Assembly (NCBI GenBank): GCA_963971225.1
Contig: OZ020269.1
Coordinates: 90,478,783-90,542,782 of the forward strand
From: Melieria omissa
Taxonomy: Eukaryota; Arthropoda; Insecta; Diptera; Ulidiidae
DNA: 64,000 bases
Direction of reading: 5' to 3'
The notes under the pieces are model-generated. The model searched no databases. It saw nothing but the letters and a program-made list of their open reading frames with translations, and was not told where the DNA came from. This document shows, piece after piece, positions 32,931 through 43,689 of the stretch. Both the position numbers and the translations under genes were made by a program. Position 1 is the stretch's first letter; every line of letters begins with the position of its first letter.

Positions 32931-33313
32931 GGGTGAAATTTCACCCCATTCTGGAAAATCATTCATTGTACACAGGTAGATAGTACAAGCAATACCAAAA
33001 ATTCACAGAAGATAGGCAGGGCAATGCACTACATACTCCAGAAAAAACTGCTGGAATTTCTAATATTTACTATTTTTTAAGAATTTTAAACTTCTCGATA
33101 AAGTAAACAAAAAAAGTTAGTCAACTTTAAAGACGGATTGGGATAACTTAATGTCACAATTCTTTAATATTATTAAAAACGAAATAAACCTGCATCTATT
33201 CCAATTCATTCTGCCAAAATTTCAGTCAAATCGCATAACACATTTAGTCAGGGAAGCCAAAGGAAAATCACCGTTCCAGGGGGTGAAACTTCACCCCATC
33301 CGGCTGGAATGGG
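32931..33313 (-). repeat. piggyBac right-end palindromic repeats
   Basis: The inverted subterminal copy (GGGTGAAATTTCACCC at 32931-32946, with CACCTGGTGCCGG beside it) and a second copy with one change (GGGTGAAACTTCACCC at 33281-33296), 17 bp from the right terminus. The second lies in the same orientation as the left-end copy, so the right end carries both orientations. Confidence 0.75.
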
Positions 33314-33317
33314 TTAA

Positions 33318-34800
33318 GGCGCTAATGCGTTGGTGTGACGTGTTACAGTTAAGGTTTGGCTGCAAGAGGAAACTAATCGTAAGCGGCTTTGCGCTCAAGC
33401 AATGCCAGAGCAGATAAGAAACACTTACAGTTACTGCATTAGTTACGCTACTAATGAAATTACTGTTGCATGTTGTTGCATAGTTTTCGGCATTAGCCGA
33501 ATGAACAAGATTTGAAAATGTGTACAAACTTGTACAAATACACATTGGGGAAAATGAAAATTCGAATTACTTGAGAGCATAAAATTTCAATAAAAAAAAT
33601 AATAAAAATACTGATACATTTTCACAAAGCCACATTTACAATTTGAGGCACTTAAATTGTGGGTTTTAGATTCAAAGACAGAAGTGGAACTTAAAAGGAC
33701 GAAAGCATTGCAGCGAAGATAATGGAGACTCAACCTACTTGTTAGGTACACTTTTTAAGCTACGAATTTGTTGTTTCTGGTATCAATGTTGCTTTGAGTT
33801 ATTTGTAAGCATTGCAGAGTGATTCGTTCCATAGTCGAAATTCCAAAAATTTATAGTTTCAGAATTAAACGATTGTGATGTCATTTGAAAGGTACAGCTC
33901 CACCTAAGAAAACCCCAAAAAATCGGTGCTAAAATCTTATTGTGTGTGTGCAAAAGCGGCTCAAAGTTAAAACATAGACATATTTTCTCTTTTTTAGTCT
34001 ATTGAGCCAAAAAAATACATGGTTACCAAGAAGTGGCTAAAGCTTTTAATATAGATTAAGAAATGATGTGGTCATTTTCTCTTTTAATGTTTTCTCAAAA
34101 TTTGCAAAGCTGCGTCTTTTACTTCACTTTTAATTTAAAATATTTTTCTAAATTAAAAATCTGAAAACTGGCAAAACTTAGAGGAAAATATCTAAAAAGT
34201 TTTTTTTATTTTAAGAAGGATTCTTTCTCTGCCAGAATATAAACACATCGTCCAATATCCTGCGATCTCAGAAAATAATTCATAATGCACCAAATTTATT
34301 TTATTCATCCCTAAAAGTATGCAATCAGCATGAACAATTTTAAAAACTGCACAAATGCAAAACACACATCTATTCTTAGCATTTTTATTCCAAAACTAAG
34401 GAGTCCTAAGACAATTTATTTATTTACTCTTAGCAATTATCAATGTTGACGTTATCGATTAACTGTAAAATCTGAAAAATCTAGCCAACACGCTTGTTGC
34501 CATAGCTTTCCAAAAATGACGAAAGTTACAAGTCTCAGGCATTGTCAAACTACAGTTTAAGAAAAACAAAATGGAGATTTTAATTCAGCAGACCATGATT
34601 AACTACTTATGAAGAACGGAACACTCCTTCTAATTTTGGTTTGCGGTTGTATGGAGTCGAATCACTGTGCATTAAAGTCCAGGAGAAAGATTATTGGCGT
34701 ACACGATGAGCTCAGAAAATGATTACTAATGAACCAATGTACTTATGTTGTTTTTCTTCTTGTTTACTCCTTTCGGGAGCATAGAGCATCCACAAGACCA
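33318..34800. other. AT-rich non-coding DNA, no gene seen
   Basis: Mixed sequence with A/T tracts. No tandem structure, domain-bearing frame or microsatellite of note. Confidence 0.5.
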
Positions 34801-34804
34801 GGGT

Positions 34805-35005
34805 AGGTGATTAGACCGCAGTGATGGGTCTGCCATCTATCGCCGCTTAGGAACAAAAAGGCAACCATTCATAGCGCCATCTGTTGTGTAAAGTAGGTAA
34901 CAGCAGAATGGTTGAGGACTTTGCAAAGACCGGTTTGTTGCGCTGTTTTTCGCTAATGCCAGCTTCCCCTTACAGACGTCACTGGTGCACCATGTAGCTA
35001 TGTAT
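34805..35005 (-). repeat. Unclassified dispersed repeat, copy 1 (inverted to 55722-55944)
   Basis: Reverse-complementary to 55722-55944 over about 200 bp. Shared blocks include GGTGATTAGAC, CGCCGCTTAGGAAC, ATAGCGCCATCTGTTGTGTA, GGTAACAGCAGAATGGTTG, GACTTTGC, GCTTCCCCTTACAGACGTC and ATGTAGCTAT. Neither copy has a convincing open frame, tail or terminal repeat, so the class and true polarity are unknown. The minus sign only marks orientation relative to the other copy. Confidence 0.75.
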
Positions 35006-35269
35006 TTGTTTTTTTTTACGGAGTGGGAAAGGGACATCTATCAATTCATAGAATCTATTCATAGGAAGATTTTATAATTGCAGCGCATTAACAATCAGTA
35101 ACTGTCCTGTCTCAATCACAGGGTTTGTACAAAAGACAAAGCTATAATAAAAGAGGTATTCGAAGAAGAACGACAACAACGGCAAAGCCTGTAACTATTT
35201 GTTCTAGAAAACCCCTCTGAAAGAAGCTCTGTCGTTGCTTGTTCGTAGAATCCGCAGACAATGCAAAAA

Positions 35270-35417
35270 GCTTGAAGAGAAGATGAGAGAAGCCAAGACA
35301 GCTTCTTATAAGCAGCTAACAATTAAAGCGCCTAAAAGTAGGCGCTTGAAGAGAAGATGAGAGAAGCCGACAGCTTTTTATAAGCAGCTAACAATTAAAG
35401 CGCCTAAAAGTAGGCAA
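35270..35417. repeat. Recent 74-bp tandem duplication
   Basis: GCTTGAAGAGAAGATGAGAG ... AAGCGCCTAAAAGTAGGC occurs twice head to tail (35270-35343 and 35344-35417). Differences are limited to a few bases (AAGACAGCTTCT against GACAGCTTTT), so it is recent. Confidence 0.9.
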
Positions 35418-35419
35418 AT

Positions 35420-37155
35420 CATGAGCTGAGCACTGCAATTTAACAAGTTGTGCAATCAAATTTGCTTCTGCATTTGCTGATTGGATTGGCGACACTAACT
35501 GCTCTTATCTCCTCTCCACTCTATGCTTCATTCTCTCTTTTCCTAACCAACTCTTTCTTCAGAGTCTCCTCTCCTTCACACACACACACACCCACACACA
35601 GTTCAACTCGCTGTGCCATTAAAATCGTCGTGTTTCCTACCAATTTTATGACAGTTTATGTGCAGCTCGCGGGCGCCTTAAAATATGCTAAGTACACGCG
35701 CTCAATTACAAAATCACTACTATAATAACAACAACAACAACAAGCAGCAGCAGAATATGTAGAATGCAATTGCCAGAGTTGCCAAGAAATTAATTTTTCC
35801 TACAAGTTGCAACAAGCAGAGAAAAAGTAGGTAAAGTATGGAAGGGGGGGGGAAGGAAAGACGCTGACACTGCTGATGAATGCAACTACACGAACGTGAA
35901 CAAGCTGCACAGAGACACAATGCAGAGCAACAAGAACAAAAATGTGACAGCAACAGCGATGGGAGAAACTTTGCAACTCGGGCGGGAAGATAATTAGAAA
36001 AGCTTTGCAGCGGAAAGGGGGGAAAGCGGCGCAAAGTAGAAAGTAGCGTAATGACGATAAAATGTCGCAAATGCAAATGATGTTGCAAGAACAAACTAAC
36101 AACAACAACAACAAGAAAAACAGGGACAATTATACGCCAAAACGTGAGAGAGGCAGCGTTTAACTAAGTTTTTGGGCAACATTTTCATAGACGACGACAA
36201 CAACAACGACAACGACGACAACTCGATTTTCAGTTTTCGTTAAGCAATGTTCTTTTGTTGTTGTTGCTGTTGTTTGGACTTCAACTTTTTGGGTTTTTGT
36301 TGTTGTACATTTTTAATTAAATGAACTTGAAAAGTACGTACGGCACAACGGTCATGACGAGCTGCAACAGCATAACAACCATTAAAACAACACAACTAAA
36401 AGCAACAGCAACAGCAGTAATTGTCGCTGAGAAAGCAGCTATGAACAAAGCGACACTTCTGAGGGGCATTTTTATTGGTATTAAAAGGCACTGCAGGCAA
36501 AGATGTGTGTGTGTTTGTGTGTGTGTGTATATGTTAAAACTGAGACTGTGATAGGCTACAGGCAGCCGGACGAGGCTCATGTGGCAACAGAGCAATGCGT
36601 GTGCAGCAATGCGACAGTAAAAACAAATGACGTGACAGTGAGAATATGACAACAACAACTACATCATCAGTACAACAACAAAAGCAACAACTGTGCAAGA
36701 AACTGCAACTGCATAGCAACAAAAGCTCGACTGCCACATGGACGTACGAACGAACAAAGAGGCTGAGCCGCACAAAGTAGCAACAAAGCGTCAGGTTTGC
36801 TCCAGCAACTGGCAGCGACGTCAGCAGCAATCAATTTATAAATGTCAGTCAAACTGCGGTCTGGCCGACGAAAGTAATTAATCGATTTTGCTTCCGCCAA
36901 TGTTGGCCGCGTCTGGTCCAGTGGAGTCGAGTCGAATCGAATTGAGTGATAGAAATGTTGCGTGTGTGTTGAATGTCGCCTTTGGTCGATCGACGTACGT
37001 CGCTGAGTCGACACATGACAAAGCAATAAGCAATGTGCAACTTTTTGGTTGCGTGCACTCAAAGGGTTGCAAAGTAAGCGACAGAAGGGAGTGGTCGAAG
37101 GAAGCGGTGATTTTTTTTTGGAATCAATAGCAGTGGGCAACATTGCAACAATGAG
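35420..37155. other. Non-coding DNA with many CAA/TTG tracts
   Basis: CA run at about 35580-35598, (CAA)n at 35728-35742, a G run at about 35843-35851, (CAA) near 36100-36115, (TTG) at 36257-36275 and GT at 36504-36528. A frame of more than 200 codons on the minus strand (to 37368) is Asn/Thr/Lys low-complexity. GTCGAGTCGAATCGA and related TCGA words cluster at 36920-37015. No gene is supported. Confidence 0.5.
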
Positions 37156-37159
37156 CGAT

Positions 37160-39500
37160 ATCGCACAAGTTTTGTTATTGCTTTTGTTGTTGTTGATTGC
37201 TTCTGTTCTGCTAGTGACGTTGTTGTGTGGTTGTTTTCTAAGTTTTTGTTGTGTTTTTCGGGCTGTTGTTGTTGTAGGTTTATTGTTGCTGCTTTTGGTG
37301 CATTTGACATATATGAATTTGTTGTTGTTAAAGTTGTTATTTTTGAAATAAATATTATTGATAATCATTGTTGTGTTAATATTTGTTGCTGTAGTTGTAA
37401 TTAAAGTTGCGGTAGTTCAGTGTTATTGTTATTGTTATAGTTAGAGTTGTAGAGGAAATCTTTGTGAGTGTTGCAGTGTAGTATTTGTTGTTGTTGTTTA
37501 AATTGTTTTGTATGAAACTTACATTTTTGTTAATCATTATTTGTTGCTGTAGTGGTAAGTACAGTTGCGTTAGTTCAGTGTTGTTGTTGTTGTTATAAAT
37601 AGAGTTGTAGTGGAAATCTTTTTGATGGTTGTAGAGTAGTATTTGTTGAAGTTGTTGTTGTTGAAGTTGTTATTTTTGAAATTTAAAATGTTGTTTATCA
37701 TTGTTGCATTGGTGTTTGTTGTTGTGGTTGTAAGAAGAGTTGTGATAGTTAAGTGTTGTTGTTGTTGCTATAGTTAGAGTTGTAGTGGAAATCATTGCAT
37801 TTAGTAGTATAGTATTTGTTGTTGTTATTATTCTTTTGTAGGTGTAGTTGTTGTTGTTTGTTATTTTATGGGCTGTTTTTTGTATTGTTGTTGCAGTTGT
37901 AGTAAAAATTGTTGTGGTTTTTGTACTGCAAAATGTGTTGTTGTTACTTTTGAGTAACGGTTGTTGCAATGACATTTTATTGTTGTTGCTGTTGCAGTTA
38001 TGGTACAAATTGTTGTGGTTGTTATAGCGTAGTGTTGGTTTTAGTTATTTTTGTAGTCGTAGTAGTTGTTGCAATGGTATTTCGGTGTTGTTGTTGCAGT
38101 TCAATTAGAAAGTTTTCTGGTTGTTGTAGTGCAATACGTGTTGTTGTTGCTTTTTTAAGTGAATTGGTTGTTGCAATGACATTTTATTGTTGTTGTTGTT
38201 GCAGTTGTAGTACAAATTGTTGTGGTTGTTATAGCATAGTGTTGGTTGTAGTTGTTTTTCTAGTCGTAGTAGTTGTTGCAATGGTGTTTCGCTGTTGTTG
38301 TTGCAGTAGTAGTACAAATTGTTGTGATTGTTGCAGTGCAATATGTTTTGTTGTTGCTTTTGTAAGTGTATTGGTTGTTGCAATGACATTTTACTGTTGT
38401 TGTTGTTGCAGTTGTAGTACAAATTGTTGTAGTTGTTATAGCGTAGTGTTGGTTGTAGTTGTTTTTGTAGTCGTAATAGTTGTTGCAATGGTGTTTCGCT
38501 GTTGTTGTTGCAGTTATAGTACAAATTGTTGTGGTTGTTGTCGTGCATTACGTGTTGTTGTTGCTTTTGTAGTTGTATTGGTTGTTCTAATGGCATTTCA
38601 TTGTTGTTGTGGCAGTTGTAGTACAAATTGTTGTGATTGTTGTAATGTAAAATTTGTGTTATTATTGTTGCTTTTGTAGAAGTAGTAATTCTTGCAATGA
38701 CAATTAATTGTTATTGTTGCAAATTGTTGTGGTTGTTGAGGTGTAATATTGGTTGTTGTTGCTTTTAAAGGTATTGTAGCAGTTTTATTGGAATTTTTTG
38801 TTGTTGCTGTTGTAGTTAGTTGTAGGGAAATTTCTTGTGGTTGTAGTATTTGTTGTGGTTGCTTTTGTAGTGATTGTTGCAATGGTATTTAATTGTTGTT
38901 CTTGTAGTAGTTGTAATAAAAATCTGTGTTGCTGCCGTAGTTTTAAGCATGTTGTTTTTGTTGTTGCTTTTTTTAGGTGTAGTGAAAATTATAGAAGTTA
39001 TTCTAGTGGGAGTTTGTTGTTGTTTCAGTTGTAAAGGTTGTTCCAGTGGTATTGTTTGTTGTTGTTTGCTAAATTTGTTACACAATTGGCAGAGGTTGTT
39101 GTAAACTTATTTGTTGTTGCATTGATTTTCGAAGTGGAAATAATTGCACCTGCTGTATGCTGCTGGAATTTGTTGTTTTTATACTTGTCCTGTTTTTTTG
39201 TGATTGTTCTAATGGTATTTATTGTTTTTGTTGTTGCAGTTAAATTGATGATTGTTGATTGAAATTGGTGATTGCTTTGTTGTGCATGGTGAAAACTTTT
39301 TTGAAAACTTTCTGTTGTAGTGGTAACTCATGTTTTTATAGTAGCGGTGCATGTTGTTGTTTCTGTTGCAGTGGTAGTGGAAATAATTAGGCTGGTTGCC
39401 ATGCTTTTGGTTGTTATTGGTGTTGCATTAACAATACAATTTGATTTTACATTGGTTGTTGTTGCAATATGTGTTGTTGATGTAATTGCTCCTGTCTACT
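37160..39500. repeat. TTG-rich minisatellite with about 105/207-bp higher-order units
   Basis: The plus strand is almost entirely TTGTTG, TAGTTG and GCAGTTG words. Units near 37440, 37598 and 37772 share AGAGTTGTAGTGGAAATC (about 160-175 bp apart). From 37960 to 38680 TTGCAATGACATTTTA (37963, 38173, 38374) alternates with TTGCAATGGTGTTTCG (about 38069, 38276, 38483), giving half-units of about 105 bp in a unit of about 207 bp. Later parts are less regular. Long frames exist on both strands because TTG/CAA arrays rarely form stops. Confidence 0.85.
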
Positions 39501-41620
39501 TTTTGTTATAGTTGAATTAAATTTAAATATTTTATTTAAAATTGTTTACTTGAAATTGTTGTTGTTGCCTTGCCATCGTTTCTCTTTAATTTTATAAATT
39601 TTCAGCAGTCACAAGTTGCACCTGAGTTTGTTGTTTTTGTACTGTACATGATGTCATTTTTATTGTAACCATTTGCTTGTAAGAATTTGCAGAAACTGTC
39701 AGTTTGTGCACATTGATTGCTCAGTGAAAACCAACTAACGACCGAAACAAGCTAACAGATCAAAAATAACAACTAACAACAACCAACAACATGCAACCCA
39801 TGGCCAACGTCAGCCGCTGACGGTGCTCGGAAGCCATTTCAACGACATCAACAATCAACATTGTGTGACACTTTGATGAGACATGTACAACTTTTCAGCA
39901 TGCAATGAAACTGACATTGCTATGCAATAACAACAAGAACCAGAATAATAAAAATACAAATTGGAAACAAAAATAACAAACTGTTTGAGAAAGAAACGAT
40001 TGTTGCTGATTGAGAACAGCGACAACATTGATGGCAGATATTCGATGGCAACTATAACTTTTCATTGTTGACTTTAGTTCAGTTTCAATTTGTTGTTAGG
40101 GTTCGAACGATTTCTAAGAAATTTTAATTTATTTCAAAAAAAATATTTAATTGAAAAATATTGAATTGCAAAATATTGAATTAAATAATATTGAAAAAAT
40201 ATTTATTGAAAACGCTCCTGTTGCGGTGCCTAGTTATGGTTAACATGTTGCCGGCGCAAAAAAAAAAACAAAAATAAAAAAAAAAAAAACCAAATACAAA
40301 TACTGAAGAAAAATGTTGCTACGAGCGGCGTCTAATAGCTGCCGCCGCTGGCACATGCAAGCAATAATGTTTTGTGGTCTCGCTTATTTACCGCAGCGAA
40401 TATGCCACAAACACACACATGGAAAAGTGCACAGCAGGCACTAACACAAACACATGTGGACAACTGTGCGCATCCATTCGGCCATTTGTGGTTTTATCTA
40501 ACCAACACCGACATTCGATCTCGTTGCTTCGATAACATAAACACAAACACCATTAAAGTGCCGCACGTCTGTCTTCGAGCGTGCGGCAGCTTGTGGCAAT
40601 GCCACACGGGCCGACTTAGTCGTGGCGAGCGATGGCCAGTCGATGTCACCGCACTAATAGTTTTCCAATAGTTTGTTGTTGTTGTGCAATATTGTCATCG
40701 ATTGCGCGACAACATATGTGACTGTTGGCTGGTTGGTGGTTCGGGTAATGTTGTCGGTTTGTGTTGACTTCAAGATGTGCGGCCGCACACTTTAAGGAAA
40801 AACACTTCTATAAAAATTTAGCCAGCGGTCATTTGCAGTGGAGTGGAGTTGGGTAAAGAATATTTGTCATCAAAAACAAATTTCTATGTGTCGCTGCAAC
40901 AACTGTCATCTATCAAAAGTGTGTCCTATAGATTGTTTTCTGGGGTGAGGTTCTTAAGGATTTTGTTCGTTTGTAGAATTCGGTTCGCATATTTATTTAT
41001 TCATAAGTAGAAAGTGAGAGAAGCAAAGGAAAACTTTAACATTAAAAAACTGACTCAAGTAAATGAAAAATTTTACCACAGATTTGAGTATCTGAAGTGG
41101 ATTGCGTTGTTTTTTTGGGGCTTAAAAATGATCACTATGTGGTTTAAGCATTAAAAGATGAACTCTTGTTTCATATACAGAAGAAGAACGTCTTTTGGAG
41201 CAAGAAAACCAAGAAAGACTAAGTCAGAGAGACCAAAAGGGACTAAGTATTAAGTTGCCATGATCGTTGAGGTTGGTCGGTACAAATCTTGATAGCGGTT
41301 TCTACGAAGAATGTGAGAGGTACGTCTACTGAAAAAAGTCTACTGAGACAGGAAGAGAAAAGAGGATGCCGTCTGCCGACAATCGAATAAAGAAAAAAGC
41401 TGCCCAAAGTTTTAGAAGTTTTTTTTAAATTTTTTTAGAAGGAAACTTCAGCTGTTTTTCAGCTTTAAGATTATGTAGAAAGTTATTTCAGATATCTGAA
41501 AATATTAGTTACTAACTAAAATCAATCAATCAGTGAGTTAAGTCAATTTTTTCATAGTAATCTGATGTGTTATTGCTTTTACTTCTTGTTCTTATTGTTG
41601 TTGGCTACATTCTTTTCCGT
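39500..41620. other. Non-coding DNA, A-tract and TTG motifs
   Basis: Poly-A-rich segment at 40258-40292, short CA tracts near 40410, and ATATTGAA repeats at 40140-40210. No gene or array is supported. Confidence 0.5.
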
Positions 41621-41625
41621 TGGCA

Positions 41626-41906
41626 GCCGCCGTAGCTCAGCTGGCTGGTGCGTTGGGCCGCGAGTCAAGACTCCACGAGTTCAATACTCCGTTGCGTTAA
41701 CACCGAAAAAAAAACAACAATTTTTCTTTCGGTTGCTGTCCTCTCAGCAGGAAATGGCAAACCTCTGAGAGTAAAATTGCCTATGAAAAAGCTAACAACT
41801 CGCTGTTCGGAATCGGCATAAAACTGTAGGTCACTTCCAACCTTGAAAAAAATTCACACGCACAACATGGATGGTTGCGGGTCCAGGCCTTAGAAGAAGA
41901 AGAAGA
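41626..41906 (+). mobile_element. tRNA-derived SINE
   Basis: The head resembles a tRNA: seven-base acceptor-like GCCGCCG, box A TAGCTCAGCTGG at 41633-41644, and a box B-like AGTTCAATACTCC at 41678-41690, 34 nt apart. Both are RNA polymerase III internal promoter elements. The body continues with TGTCCTCTCAGCAGGAAATG, a GAAAAAGCTAACAACTCGCT block and CGGAATCGGCATAAAACTG, and ends in a (GAA)n tail at about 41892-41906. A related body fragment lies at 43629-43680, supporting an interspersed family. No clear target-site duplication was found. The head cannot be a working tRNA: the 3' acceptor strand is not complementary. Confidence 0.8.
41633..41690 (+). promoter_or_regulatory. Internal RNA polymerase III promoter (boxes A and B) of the SINE
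   Basis: Box A TAGCTCAGCTGG matches the tRNA box A consensus at every position. Box B AGTTCAATACT matches the RGTTCRANYC-type consensus except at one of the last positions. Spacing is normal for tRNA-type promoters. Such promoters are transcribed towards the plus strand. Confidence 0.75.
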
Positions 41907-41909
41907 TGT

Positions 41910-43628
41910 TAATGTAAACCAAGTTTAATATTCTTTAGAAAACGAAATATGAAACCCCAACGCAATCACTTCGAGTTTATGACAACCCCTTAAAATATGC
42001 AGCACAAATTTTTAAAAATTCAAAACCCATTTTAACACACACACACACATACAAGTAAGCGCAAACGAGCACTTGTGCACACTTCTCTACACAATACAAT
42101 TAAATTTAATCGCCTGCACACTCAAGTGGACGATTAGAAGTGGCACAAAGAGGAAAAGGGGAAACAACATGTGTCCTTAGGGCCCAACTGCCAGCAACAC
42201 TAAACAATACCAACAACAAGTCAATTGTTGAGTTGTCAACGTTCATGTGCTATCGATTAAAATCGAAAGGATTTCAACTGAAATGCATGGGTTGGCTTTG
42301 AGCAGCTGAAGGAGCAACTTACAATTGAACAAACCCGAATAATTCATATGTTTTGTGAGAAACGAAGGCGGGTAAGCATTTTATTTAAAGGCATATTTAG
42401 TAGGAGTTGACATGTGAACAGCTGTTGCTGGCACTTTACTGACACGCAGCAGCAACGCAACAGCGTCAAAGGACGAAAGGAAGGACATGTGGAGTGGACA
42501 CAGAACGGCGAGCATGTTGGGTATACAAATAGAGCTAGACATTTTTGTTGTTGTTGTTGTTTTGGACAAACTTGTCAATCAAGGGCGTTATTATAATGGT
42601 GTTGTTAGTAAGTGTTTGTTGTTGTTTTTGTGTTTGTGTTTTAGCTTATTTAATGTTTAATGATAACGATGGCTTTTCGATAAGTGCTGATAGTATTGTT
42701 GTAGTTGGCTTTGTGAGTGTTGTTTTTGGTACTTGTTGTTGTTGTTGCTGTTGTTAGTTGATGTTGTCAGTATCATATTTTTGTTAATGTATGCGTTTTA
42801 AGCTTTAATCACAATGAAAATGAAAATGAGACAATGCTTTCTGGCTCTTCTGACTTGTGTCTATTCTGGAATTTGCTGCTTGAGTTGTTGCTATTGTTTT
42901 TATTGTATCGAATAGGGATGGAGCGTTTCATATGCTTAGAAGGTTAACATTGTAATTGAATGTGCTGTTATGCTAAAATGCATAAATAAACAAATAAATT
43001 AATCAATAAATAAAAAATAAATGAATTAATTAATAAATAAATAAATAATAAACAAATAAATAAAATTAAATAAATTACAAAATTAATTAATACATTTTTA
43101 AATAAAAAAGTGTTCACCATCAACATGTCTCTTTCTTTCTTTCTCCTCAACCACTGTTCGTCGTAAAAATTCTCCTAAAATGAAAGGATATCCTAAATCC
43201 AGAAGCAAGTCTTCTGATACGGCAAACTGATTTGGGAAGGTTTGAAACCCCAGAACTCCCTTGTGTGCATCTTCGTAATACCTGAAGATGAAAGCTTAGT
43301 CACCTTAAAAACAGCTAAACTTATAAGTCATGCGAAAAGGAACAAAGTCAACTCAGACTCAGGTCGTCGAATCTCCCTCTGATTCAGGTACAATACAAAA
43401 ATTTATAGTTACTAAAGCCACTAAATTCAAAATAAATCTTCGCAATGAAAGAATTTGTAGTTCCATGCTTTCGATTTCACCTAATCGATGCAGGCGAGGT
43501 ATGTATCAGGGAATGCTTATGCAGACAAGGATCCTGGTGTGCGGTTATAGATAGATATGTAATCAGATCCATCAACGTGATGAGACTTTCGGAGATCATT
43601 TAAATGAACTCTAAACTCTTAGTTTGCT
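41910..43628. other. Non-coding DNA with TTG and ATAA tracts
   Basis: CA run at 42035-42050, (TTG)n at 42545-42562 and 42734-42752, and an AAATAAAT-type array at about 42978-43075. No gene is supported. Confidence 0.5.
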
Positions 43629-43680
43629 CATGAAAAAGCTTGCAACTTGCCCTTCAGAATCGGCACAAAACAAGGATCCT
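43629..43680 (+). mobile_element. Degenerate SINE body fragment
   Basis: ATGAAAAAGCTTGCAACTTG followed by CCCTTCAGAATCGGCACAAAAC aligns with 41786-41830 of the SINE (ATGAAAAAGCTAACAACTCG, then CTGTTCGGAATCGGCATAAAAC). Only the central body is present, without the tRNA head or the tail. Same orientation as the first copy. Confidence 0.65.
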
Positions 43681-43689
43681 TTTATTCAT

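Larger units (their letters stand above)
30290..33313 (+). mobile_element. Degenerate piggyBac-type transposon, split by a nested element
   Basis: TTAA at 30286-30289 and 33314-33317 flank ends that read inward CCCATTACTGCC (left) and CCCATTCCAGCC (right), 9 of 12 matching. TTAA target and CCC termini are diagnostic of piggyBac. The interior carries piggyBac transposase remnants ending in the family's Cys-rich C-terminus. Three copies of a near-palindromic repeat, GGGTGAAATTTCACCC plus CCGGC-type flank, lie at 30421-30436, 32931-32946 (inverted) and 33281-33296; the first two belong to a subterminal inverted repeat of about 40 bp. Subtracting the nested 1.3-kb element leaves about 1.7 kb, so the middle of the transposase is deleted. 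Confidence 0.8.

Noticed and set aside
36667..37368. 233-codon minus-strand frame rich in Asn/Thr/Lys
   Set aside because: Driven by CAA/AAC repeats at its N-terminus. The remainder overlaps other open frames and shows no domain or splice structure.
37969..38679. 236-codon plus-strand open frame (Cys/Val-rich) and the 173-codon minus-strand frame at 38105-38626
   Set aside because: Both are translations of the same TTG/CAA minisatellite. Content is low-complexity, opposite strands are equally open, and units repeat at the DNA level. No start context or domain.
41626..41698. Functional tRNA gene
   Set aside because: Box A and a box B-like motif are present, but the acceptor and anticodon stems do not pair properly and the sequence runs on into a SINE body with a GAA tail.
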